From: CAYGWP01 sp964353455
Lineage (GTDB): Bacteria; Planctomycetota; Phycisphaerae; FEN-1346
DNA: 18,819 bases
Direction of reading: 5' to 3'
Assembly: GCA_964353455.1 (NCBI GenBank)
Contig: CAYGWP010000289.1
Location: 1-18,819 of the forward strand
Shown here: positions 1-7,780 of the stretch, piece by piece
How positions within the stretch are numbered: the first letter of the stretch is position 1
Layout: every line of letters begins with the position of its first letter
Translations under genes and position numbers: made by a program
Notes under the pieces: generated by a model
Databases searched by the model: none
Told to the model about the DNA's origin: nothing
Seen by the model: the letters and a program-made list of their open reading frames with translations, nothing else

Positions 1-840
1 GCAGCGTTCCCAGCATGCGGCAGAATCGCACCAGCGCAAGATGGGCGAGCACGGTGCCCAGGGACGGCGCGCGCAGCAGGGCCCGCTCCAGGAACCGCCG
101 CCCGGCCTCAGTCTTGAGCGCCCGCCGGGTCACCACCACTATCAAGACAGCCGCAAGCAGCACCACCAGGCCGTACTTGGTTACGACGTTGCTGACCGCG
201 ACGATGGCCCGGGTCAGCACCGGCAGGGTAGCGCCGAATTCCGCAAAAATACCGGAGAAACGTGGAATAAACCAGATGAGCAGAATCGTCAATACGACTG
301 TCGCCAGCACCACCAGGACGGCCGGATAGATGAGCGCCCCCCTGACTTTCGACTTCAGGTCCCTCTCGCGCGACCTGAAATCGGCGATCTGCCCGAGGAC
401 CACGTCGAGGAACCCGCCGGTCTCGCCCGCGCGAACCATGGCCACGTGCACCGCCGGGAACGACTGCGGAAACCTGGCCATCGCATCCGCCAACGACGTG
501 CCGCCGACGACGTCATCGTGGATGGCGGCCCATTGCTTCTTGGCGGCCGGGCGCGAGGCCTCGCGGCTGAGAATCTGGAGCGCCCGGCTCAGCGCCACGC
601 CCGCCGCAAGCAGGCTCGCAAGTTCACGGCTGAATGCCTCAACGTCTGTCTGCGACACGCGGCCGGACCCCACCAGCCGCGGCGGCCGTCTCTCGGCGGC
701 CGCAGGCTCCGCTTCGACGGACGCCGGCGTCAGCCCCTGCCGGATGACCGCGTCGAGGGCGGCCGCCCGGTTCGGCGCGGGCACCGTCCCCGACGTCCGC
801 TGTCCCTTGGAATCCAGGGCTGTGTATGTGAAGACAGGCA

Positions 841-841
<1 letters not shown>
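1..841 (-). CDS. gspF: GspF/PilC-type inner-membrane platform protein (3' end cut by window edge)
   Basis: This is the polytopic inner-membrane platform protein of a type II secretion or type IV pilus machine, which couples the cytoplasmic ATPase to assembly of the pseudopilus or pilus. The first 280 residues are visible; the family is usually near 400. The N-terminus (MPVFTYTALDSKGQ) is typical. The first T2SSF domain covers about residues 66-190 (FSRELASLLAAGVALSRAL, then the conserved AGETGG at 138-143). A membrane helix follows at about 169-192 and a second at about 222-238, then the start of the second T2SSF repeat. The ATG shares its A with the TGA stop of gspE (TGATG), so translation is probably coupled. 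A PilC role is equally possible, because no pseudopilin or secretin gene lies in the window. Confidence 0.93.
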
Positions 842-2625
<1,784 letters not shown>

Positions 2626-2644
2626 CGTGGTCTATCTTCCCAAA

Positions 2645-3244
2645 CTATTCCAGAATCCCCATCGACACCAGTTGCGCCTCCTGGCGCACGGTGACGACCT
2701 CGCGGAGTTCCTTCTGAGCGGCCTCGTGTTCGACCCTGGCCTTTGCGCGTGCCTCGCGCAGGGCACTCAGCGAGGCCTTGATCTCTTCCGGCTTGGCGTC
2801 CTTGTTATCGAGGACCTTCTGAAGCGCCTCGACCTTCTTCTCGACCTCGCTCTGGGGCCGGTCGTCCGGCCTGTTGGCATCGCGCTTGTCGCCCTCGCGC
2901 TTGTCGCCGCCCGGTCCGCCGCCCGGTCCGCCGCGGCGGCCGTTGCTGAACATCATTCCCATGCCGCCGCCGCGCGTCTGGCGAGAGAGGGTCTGGACCT
3001 TCTCAATGCGCGGCTGGAGGACCTTCCACTCCTCATCGGTGGCTCCGAGGGCCTGTTTCATCCGGTCGGCCATCTGCTGGCGGAACTGCTCTATCCGCTG
3101 CTGCCACTGGCCTTGGTCGCGTCCGCCGGCCTGACCAACCGACGCACCCGGGGCCGGGTTCGCCTCTTGGGCAATTGCCTGCTGGAAGAAAGCCCCTCCC
3201 GCAATCACGAGAACCACAAGTAACACGGCGCTGCGCTTTAGCAT
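2645..3244 (-). CDS. Exported helical protein with Gly-rich linker, unknown function
   Basis: This 199-residue protein has a Sec signal peptide (hydrophobic 6-19, likely cleavage after AIA at 23-25), so it should be periplasmic or secreted. The mature part is Gln/Glu-rich helix (about 44-90, including ATDEEWKVLQPRIEKVQ), then a Gly/Arg/Asp-rich low-complexity linker (about 92-130), then a charged coiled-coil-like helix (131-195). The start at 3244 is preferred because AAGGAGG lies 6 nt upstream; the frame is open further but has no signal peptide there. The helical character and position suggest a distant relative of the LTxxQ periplasmic proteins, but the exact motif is absent. I do not know its function. 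It sits between an LTxxQ protein and gspE in the same transcription direction, suggesting an envelope role. Confidence 0.85.
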   Translation of the reverse strand: MLKRSAVLLVVLVIAGGAFFQQAIAQEANPAPGASVGQAGGRDQGQWQQRIEQFRQQMADRMKQALGATDEEWKVLQPRIEKVQTLSRQTRGGGMGMMFSNGRRGGPGGGPGGDKREGDKRDANRPDDRPQSEVEKKVEALQKVLDNKDAKPEEIKASLSALREARAKARVEHEAAQKELREVVTVRQEAQLVSMGILE

Positions 3245-3290
3245 GTTCGACCTCCTTGACTGGCGACCCCCGGGTTTCCCATTCCTGAAC

Positions 3291-3314
3291 GCGACTCCCC
3301 ACGCTGGGGAGCGC
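3291..3314 (-). other. Intercistronic stem-loop
   Basis: CTCCCC (3295-3300) and GGGGAG (3306-3311) pair around a 5-nt loop. The stem extends by three more pairs (3291-3293 with 3312-3314) past one bulged A at 3294. It lies directly after the stop of the LTxxQ gene in the 73-nt gap before the next gene. No U-run follows on the minus strand, so a processing or attenuation hairpin is more likely than a full intrinsic terminator. Confidence 0.45.
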
Positions 3315-3317
3315 GGA

Positions 3318-3851
3318 TCATTCCGGTGGCGGTCCGGGCGGCGCATCGGGCGGCGCCTCGGGCGGCGGACCGGGGGGCCGGCCCCAGTGTCCGCCGCGAG
3401 GCGGCCCGAAGCCTCGCTCCGGCTGCTTCTTCATCAAGTCCTCGTACCTGGCGGCCTGTTCGGGCGTAAGGATCTGCATGGTGCGTTTGACGGCCTCATC
3501 GAAGGCCTGTTTCCGCTGGTCCGAGAGTTCGCCTTCCTTGCGGAGGTAATCCTGGTAGATGACGTCGTAGCGTGTCTTCTGCTCGTCCGAGAGGAGGGCG
3601 ATGACGGCCTGATCGCGTTCCTGCCTGAGTGCCTTGCCCTGCTCGCCGCGCTGCTTCATCGTTGCGCCCATGACCTCGGACCAGATGGCGTGCATCTGGT
3701 CCCGCTGCTCGGGGGTGAGATTCAGTTCGGCCGTAAGCCATGACGGCCCCCCCCGCGGATGGTCCGGCCGCGACACCGACCAGCCCACGAAAGAGCCGGC
3801 CGCGAACGTCACCAGGAAACACACCACCAGGATGATCTTAGTTTTGGTCAT
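3318..3851 (-). CDS. Membrane-anchored LTxxQ periplasmic protein (Spy/CpxP/CnrX-like)
   Basis: This 177-residue protein belongs by motif to the LTxxQ superfamily of periplasmic helical sensors and chaperones (Spy, CpxP, CnrX/NccX, ZraP). One membrane segment (about 6-25) has no convincing signal-peptidase site, so it is probably a periplasm-facing anchor, as in CnrX. LTPEQ occurs at 45-49 and 128-132, with a variant LSDEQ at 87-91. The C-terminal 20 residues (158-177) are almost all Pro, Gly, Glu, Asp and Ala. His residues are few (31, 54, 155), so the CnrX metal-ligand set is not evident. The start overlaps the end of the anti-sigma gene by 14 nt, implying coupled translation. In this position a periplasmic sensor that modulates the anti-sigma factor is a reasonable inference; a stress chaperone is the alternative. 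Confidence 0.82.
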   Translation of the reverse strand: MTKTKIILVVCFLVTFAAGSFVGWSVSRPDHPRGGPSWLTAELNLTPEQRDQMHAIWSEVMGATMKQRGEQGKALRQERDQAVIALLSDEQKTRYDVIYQDYLRKEGELSDQRKQAFDEAVKRTMQILTPEQAARYEDLMKKQPERGFGPPRGGHWGRPPGPPPEAPPDAPPGPPPE

Positions 3852-4296
3852 GTCTCGTTTTCTCGGAAAGGTCCTGGACGATCCACTGGGTCAACTGTTC
3901 CTCGGGCGCGGTCACCGTGGTCTCGTGACGGGCAATTGCCACCGTCTCCCAGATGGGAATCTGGCCGCTTGTCACGCCGGACGATCGTGCGTGCAGCAGC
4001 CACAGACAGCAGGCCACCAGGATCGAGGCGGCGACCGCCCCGAAAACCTCCGCAATGTGCGCTAGTTCGATCATCGGCATGGCGTCAACCGCCTTGTGAA
4101 ACCTCTTCATGGCCGCAGGCGGCATCGCTGGTTCGTCGGCGGCGGCAAGCATATGCGAAAGCGCCCGCAACCGATTCAACTCCGCACGGCACGCCGGGCA
4201 CCGCGCGAGGTGCTCCTCCATGCCCGCCCGCGCGGCGTCCGAGAGTTCGCCGTCTCCGTAGGCGCCCAGGCGCTCCGCTTCTCTGCACTCGTCCAA
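3838..4296 (-). CDS. Zinc-finger (zf-HC2/ZAS) transmembrane anti-sigma factor
   Basis: This membrane anti-sigma factor should sequester the ECF sigma factor encoded just upstream. The N-terminal ZAS motif is intact: C4, then H29-x3-C33-x2-C36 (EEHLARCPAC). One membrane helix spans about 81-102 and a short ~50-residue tail would face the periplasm. The start is a TTG at 4296. It is supported by GAAGGAG about 7 nt upstream, overlapping the sigma-factor stop, and by the need to include C4; the next in-frame Met is residue 26, which would delete that Cys. The gap to the sigma gene is 12 nt and the 3' end overlaps the LTxxQ gene by 14 nt. Release by a periplasmic signal or by proteolysis is inferred. 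Confidence 0.9.
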   Translation of the reverse strand: MDECREAERLGAYGDGELSDAARAGMEEHLARCPACRAELNRLRALSHMLAAADEPAMPPAAMKRFHKAVDAMPMIELAHIAEVFGAVAASILVACCLWLLHARSSGVTSGQIPIWETVAIARHETTVTAPEEQLTQWIVQDLSEKTRHDQN

Positions 4297-4308
4297 GAGT
4301 CCGCTCCT

Positions 4309-4893
4309 TCAGGCAAGATACTCCTTGAGACGTTCCTGCAACTGGCGGCGGGCCCGCCACAGGCGGGACTCAACCGTCCCGCGCGGAGCCCCCAGCGCCT
4401 GCGCCATCTCGTCGTAAGACATGCCGTGCAATTCACGCAGGACGATCACCTCGCGGTGGTCCCGCGAGAGACCCTGGATGGCCGCCGTAACGTCGATGCG
4501 TGCATCCGCCGCCGTCGCCGCGGAAGGGAACTGCCGCGAGCCCTCCACGGCCGTCGCGGCCTGTGCCGATGCGGCCATCCGTTTCCTCTCGTGTCGGCGG
4601 CGCAAGGCCGCCTGCCGGATGAGTATGGCGGCCAGCCAGGTCCTCACCGACGCGCGGCCCTCGAAGGCCCGCAGCCCGCGATACGCGCCCAAGAGCGTCT
4701 CCTGCACCACGTCCTCGGCGTCCGCCGCGTTCCCGACCAGCGGAACCGCCATGCTGTAGAGAAACCCGGCATGCCGGTCCAGGAGTTCGTGAAAGGCCGA
4801 GGGGTCTCCGGCCCGAGCCCTCTCGACCAACTCCCGGTCCGTTGTCTCCAAATGGCGGCTCTCCGTTGCCACGCCGTTTCTCGTTCCACGCAT
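4309..4893 (-). CDS. ECF-type RNA polymerase sigma factor
   Basis: This 194-residue sigma-70 family factor has only regions 2 and 4, as in the ECF group. Region 2 covers about 22-100 (DAEDVVQETLLGAYRGL at 58-74, FEGRASVRTWLAAI at 77-90). Region 4 covers about 132-185 (LSRDHREVIVLRELHGMSYDE, then PRGTVESRLWRARRQL). An Ala-rich linker joins them. It heads the minus-strand operon and is followed 12 nt later by its probable anti-sigma factor, the usual arrangement. The ATG at 4893 lacks a clear ribosome site. In-frame GTG at 4872 or TTG at 4851 (GGAG about 9 nt upstream) would still keep all of region 2, so the exact start is uncertain. Confidence 0.93.
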   Translation of the reverse strand: MRGTRNGVATESRHLETTDRELVERARAGDPSAFHELLDRHAGFLYSMAVPLVGNAADAEDVVQETLLGAYRGLRAFEGRASVRTWLAAILIRQAALRRRHERKRMAASAQAATAVEGSRQFPSAATAADARIDVTAAIQGLSRDHREVIVLRELHGMSYDEMAQALGAPRGTVESRLWRARRQLQERLKEYLA

Positions 4894-4973
4894 GATTAGT
4901 TGCTGAGTGTACCGGGAATCTTCCTTAGTGCAGGCATTTTCTTTCTGACGCAGCGGAGAAGGCGGGTGAAGAG

Positions 4974-5002
4974 TTTACCGTCGGCCGGGAAAATGGTATG
5001 GT
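4974..5002 (+). promoter_or_regulatory. Candidate sigma-70 promoter for the 7TM/transglutaminase gene
   Basis: TTTACC (4974-4979) and TATGGT (4997-5002) are separated by 17 nt, and a TG one base before the -10 makes it an extended -10. Transcription would start near 5009, giving a leader of about 67 nt. It lies in the 182-nt divergent gap between the sigma factor and the transglutaminase-like gene. It is a match by eye to consensus only. No convincing promoter was found for the opposite strand. Confidence 0.35.
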
Positions 5003-5075
5003 TGCATTTTCAGGCGCGTGCTCGTAAGGCCGTCAAGCGGTCGCCACGGCGCCCAGCCAGGGAAGAGAGAGGCCG

Positions 5076-6644
5076 GTGGCAGGGAGGCGGAGCACATTCT
5101 GGGTTGTGTCGGCGCTTGTGATCCTGGGGACGGCCTGCGTGGCCCTGCGTTTGCATTTCCGCCGCGACGTCGAGATGACCCAGGGCGACACCATCTGGAG
5201 AATCATGTACAGCGTCGGCTTCCGCGCCGCAAGGCCGGGCGCCAGGGTGCGTGTGGCGTTTCCGGCCGACACCCGGCACAGCCGCGTCTTTCGCCAGGAG
5301 TTCTTCTACTCGGGCCTGACGGCCGACCGTTCCCGCGCGCCGCAAGGCGAGAGCCGCGAGGTGGTCCTCGTGGCGGAGCGCGCGGGGGCGTACCACCTGG
5401 GGGCGCAGTTCGACGTCCAGGTCAGTCCGCACGCCAACTTGCGGGTCGCCGCGGCGACCGGCCAATTGACCGCCGATGCCAGGGCCGAGGCGCTGCGGAG
5501 CACCAAGACGATCCAGGCCGACGACAAGGCCGTGCTGGACCTTCTTCAGCAAGTGCGCCAAGCCGCCGCGGACGGCGACCTCGTGGGCCGGCTGTACAAG
5601 TACTGCGCCGAGGAGATCTCGCCCGGCCAGGACGATGCCCCCTCCGATGCCGCAGGTGCGATCGAACGGAAGACTGCGGCGCCCGGCGGACGCGCCCGCG
5701 CGCTTGTGGCCCTCTGCCGCGCGGCCAAGGCGCCGGCCAGGATCGTGTGCGGGTTCGAGATGCGGGAGGGCGCCGACGCGCGGCCCCGCCTCTGGGCCGA
5801 AGTCTTCGACGGGACCCAATGGGTGCCGTACGACCCCGACGGCGGCTTCGCCCGGGAACTGCCCGCCCAGTTCGTTCCGGTGCGCCGCGGCACGGAGGAC
5901 ATTGTCCGCGGGACCGGCGTGGTGGACGTTGAGGAGACGTTCTCGGTCATCCCGATCCCGCCGCCGCCGGGCGTCGTTCCGCCGGGAAGGCATCACTTAC
6001 TTGAGATTCTTGACCTGACGCGGCTGCCGCTCGAGATGCACCAGGCCCTGGCCATCATCCTCCTCATGCCGCTGGGGGCGCTCGTGACGGCCGTATTCCG
6101 GACGATCATCGGCATCCGGACTTTCGGCACGTTCACGCCCACGCTGCTTGCGCTGAGTTTCGTCTATGCCGACTGGCGGACCGGCCTCGTGGTGTTCGCC
6201 GGGGTGATGCTCCTGGGCCTTACGAGCCGCAGGATGCTCGACTGGCTCAAACTCCTCCTCGTGCCGCGCCTGAGCGTCATACTGACGCTGGTGGTCCTGT
6301 GCATCATCTTCAGCGTGTCGGTCCTCGACTATTACCACCTGACGCCCAGCGTTCAGGCCGTTCTGCTGCCGATGGTCATCCTGACGATGACGATCGAGCG
6401 GTTCCACGTCACGAGCGAGGAAGACAGTTTCCGCTTTGCCCTCCAGTTGATGGCCGGGACGGTGGTCGTGGGCTTCTGCTGTTACCTGGTGCTGCGATGG
6501 GAGGCGGTGGGGCGGGTGCTCCTGGCGCATCCCGAGGTGCACCTTTTCACGGTTGCAGCGCTCGTGCTGCTGGGCCGCTACGCGGGGTACCGGCTGTCGG
6601 AACTCCTTCGGTTCCGCGACCTTTCTTCGCCGCGGCGACCATAG
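5076..6644 (+). CDS. Inactive transglutaminase fused to seven-helix membrane domain
   Basis: This 522-residue membrane protein matches the family of degenerate transglutaminases fused to seven transmembrane helices (Pfam Transglut_i_TM plus 7TM_transglut). An N-terminal helix (about 8-25) leads to a periplasmic transglutaminase-like domain (about 35-290). Where active enzymes have Cys and His, this one reads GGRARALVALCRAAKAPAR (204-222) and RLWAEVFDGTQWVPYDPDG (238-256): Cys and His are lost, Asp remains. The membrane half begins near 320 with signature IGIRTFGTFTPTLLAL (345-360) and ends with YRLSELLRFRDL (505-516). The GTG start has GGAAGAGAGAGG just upstream. It is followed on the same strand by an ATP-grasp ligase, the known partner of this family. 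A role in making or moving a peptide-like or amide-linked envelope product is inferred. Confidence 0.9.
   Translation: MAGRRSTFWVVSALVILGTACVALRLHFRRDVEMTQGDTIWRIMYSVGFRAARPGARVRVAFPADTRHSRVFRQEFFYSGLTADRSRAPQGESREVVLVAERAGAYHLGAQFDVQVSPHANLRVAAATGQLTADARAEALRSTKTIQADDKAVLDLLQQVRQAAADGDLVGRLYKYCAEEISPGQDDAPSDAAGAIERKTAAPGGRARALVALCRAAKAPARIVCGFEMREGADARPRLWAEVFDGTQWVPYDPDGGFARELPAQFVPVRRGTEDIVRGTGVVDVEETFSVIPIPPPPGVVPPGRHHLLEILDLTRLPLEMHQALAIILLMPLGALVTAVFRTIIGIRTFGTFTPTLLALSFVYADWRTGLVVFAGVMLLGLTSRRMLDWLKLLLVPRLSVILTLVVLCIIFSVSVLDYYHLTPSVQAVLLPMVILTMTIERFHVTSEEDSFRFALQLMAGTVVVGFCCYLVLRWEAVGRVLLAHPEVHLFTVAALVLLGRYAGYRLSELLRFRDLSSPRRP
5444..5459. repeat. 16-bp palindrome GGTCGCCGCGGCGACC, copy 1 (inside a gene)
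   Basis: A perfect palindrome inside the 7TM/transglutaminase gene, where it encodes VAAAT within LRVAAATGQL (residues 122-131). Exact copies lie at 6708, 14008 and 14861. It is preceded by an extra G, forming a 17-mer shared with the copies at 14008 and 14861. Confidence 0.85.
6626..6640. repeat. Imperfect copy of the GGTCGCCGCGGCGACC palindrome
   Basis: TTCGCCGCGGCGACC matches the last 15 positions of the 16-mer with one difference (T for G at the start). It falls at the very 3' end of the 7TM gene, encoding its last residues (SPRRP) and ending 1 nt before the TAG stop. Confidence 0.5.
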
Positions 6645-6700
6645 TGCCCACCTTTGCGCGGCCCGTACGGGCCGCGTGAAGCCGTGTTGCCGCATCAGAT

Positions 6701-6782
6701 GTAGGGTGGTCGCCGCGGCGACCACGCGGACGATAGCCGCGACACTGCCGCGTGGGTCCAGAGGACCCACCCTACGCGGCAG
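6701..6782. repeat. Compound inverted-repeat element between the 7TM and ATP-grasp genes
   Basis: This element fills half of the 167-nt gap. GTAGGGTGG (6701-6709) and CCACCCTAC (6767-6775) form 9-bp outer arms. The left arm runs directly into the exact 16-bp palindrome at 6708-6723. On the right, CTGCCGCG (6745-6752) pairs with CGCGGCAG (6775-6782) and TGGGTCC (6753-6759) with GGACCCA (6763-6769) around an AGA loop, with CCCTA bulged. No T-run follows, so it is not a classical terminator. It looks like a dispersed non-coding repeat that could form an intercistronic RNA structure. Confidence 0.7.
6708..6723. repeat. 16-bp palindrome GGTCGCCGCGGCGACC, copy 2 (intergenic)
   Basis: An exact copy within the compound element at 6701-6782. 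Here the symmetry extends to 18 bp, with T at 6707 and A at 6724. Confidence 0.85.
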
Positions 6783-6811
6783 AGCGGTGCTTGAGCAAGA
6801 GGAAGCGTATC

Positions 6812-7777
6812 ATGGCTCGACCGACATGGCGATTCTGGGCGTGGCCGTGGGAACTCCGGCGCAAAGGCGTTCTGGGGATCAACCGCCGCAACGCCGACCA
6901 CGTCCTGCCCCTGAATCCGCGGCGCCTGTACCCGCGGGTCGATGACAAGTTGCTCACCAAGCGGATCTGCGAGGCCCGCGGCATCCCGGTTCCCGCCACG
7001 TATGCGGCCATCGAGCGCCACGGCGACATCCGCGCTTTTCCCCGGTTGACGGGCGGCCGGCAGGAGTTCGTGATCAAGCCTGCGGCCGGAAGCGAGGGGC
7101 GCGGCATAATAGTTGTGGCCTCGCATGACGGCCGCGTATTCACCACATCCAGCGGCGCGACGCACACCATTGCCGACCTTCGGTACCACCTCTCCACGAT
7201 CCTCTCGGGCCTGTACTCGCTGGGCGGCCAGCCCGACCGGGCGATCATCGAGCAGCGGATCGTCCGCCATCCGGTCTTCGAGAACGTGGCCGTCGGCGGG
7301 ACGCCCGATATCCGCATCATCCTGTACCGCTCGGCGCCGGTGATGGCGATGGTCCGCCTTCCGACGAGCGAGTCCGCGGGCCGGGCAAACCTGCACCAGG
7401 GCGCGGTTGCGGCGGCCGTCAACCTTGCCACAGGCCTGACCTACGGCGGGGTGTGCCGCTCGCGCGCCGCCAGCACGCATCCCGACACCGGCGCTTCTAT
7501 CGAGGGGCTGGCTATACCCGGCTGGTCGGCGCTGCTGGACGCGGCGATGAGACTGGCCGAGGGCCTCGAACTCGGGTACGTCGGAATCGACTTCGTTCTC
7601 GACGCCAGGGGCGGCCCCGTGGTGCTTGAGGCGAACGCGCGGCCGGGCTTGGCGATCCAGGTGGCGCACCGGGCGGGCCTTCGCCCGCGTCTGGCCTTCA
7701 TCGACGCGCAGCCGCCGGAGATGCTCCGCCCCGACCGCCGCATGGACCTCCTCGCGCGCCTGGCGGAGATGTGTTGA
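6812..7777 (+). CDS. ATP-grasp ligase (alpha-L-glutamate-ligase-like, RimK-related)
   Basis: This 321-residue ATP-grasp protein is predicted to form an amide bond through an acyl-phosphate intermediate; the substrate is unknown. It matches the alpha-L-glutamate-ligase-like family found with inactive transglutaminase-7TM proteins. Visible motifs are NRRN (24-27) and NPRRLYPRVDDKLLTK (35-50) at the N-terminus, ATP-binding FVIKPAAGSEGRGI (86-99, K89), the adenine-side Glu in IIEQRI (E147), DIRIIL (166-171), and metal ligands in GIDFVLD (D260) and LEANARPG (E273, N275). All expected ligands are present. The ATG at 6812 is chosen because AGAGGA lies about 8 nt upstream. An upstream GTG frame would run through the inverted repeat. 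It follows the 7TM gene and converges on the secreted transglutaminase gene with 3 nt between the stops. Confidence 0.9.
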   Translation: MARPTWRFWAWPWELRRKGVLGINRRNADHVLPLNPRRLYPRVDDKLLTKRICEARGIPVPATYAAIERHGDIRAFPRLTGGRQEFVIKPAAGSEGRGIIVVASHDGRVFTTSSGATHTIADLRYHLSTILSGLYSLGGQPDRAIIEQRIVRHPVFENVAVGGTPDIRIILYRSAPVMAMVRLPTSESAGRANLHQGAVAAAVNLATGLTYGGVCRSRAASTHPDTGASIEGLAIPGWSALLDAAMRLAEGLELGYVGIDFVLDARGGPVVLEANARPGLAIQVAHRAGLRPRLAFIDAQPPEMLRPDRRMDLLARLAEMC

Positions 7778-7780
7778 GGG

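Noticed and set aside
4894..5040. An ECF-type autoregulatory promoter or TTGACG -35 (5036 to 5031) on the minus strand before the sigma factor
   Set aside because: TTGACG is present but no good -10 lies at 16-18 nt, and no clear AAC/CGT-type ECF pair could be defined by eye.
6745..6790. Intrinsic terminator after the 7TM gene
   Set aside because: The stem is strong but no T-run follows on either strand, and its pieces match other repeats, so it is listed as a repeat element instead.
6752..6811. A longer N-terminus for the ATP-grasp protein from a GTG at 6752
   Set aside because: It would be encoded by the inverted repeat and has no ribosome site; ATG 6812 has a clear one. Similar upstream extensions were rejected for the genes starting at 3244, 11725, 14634 and 14921.
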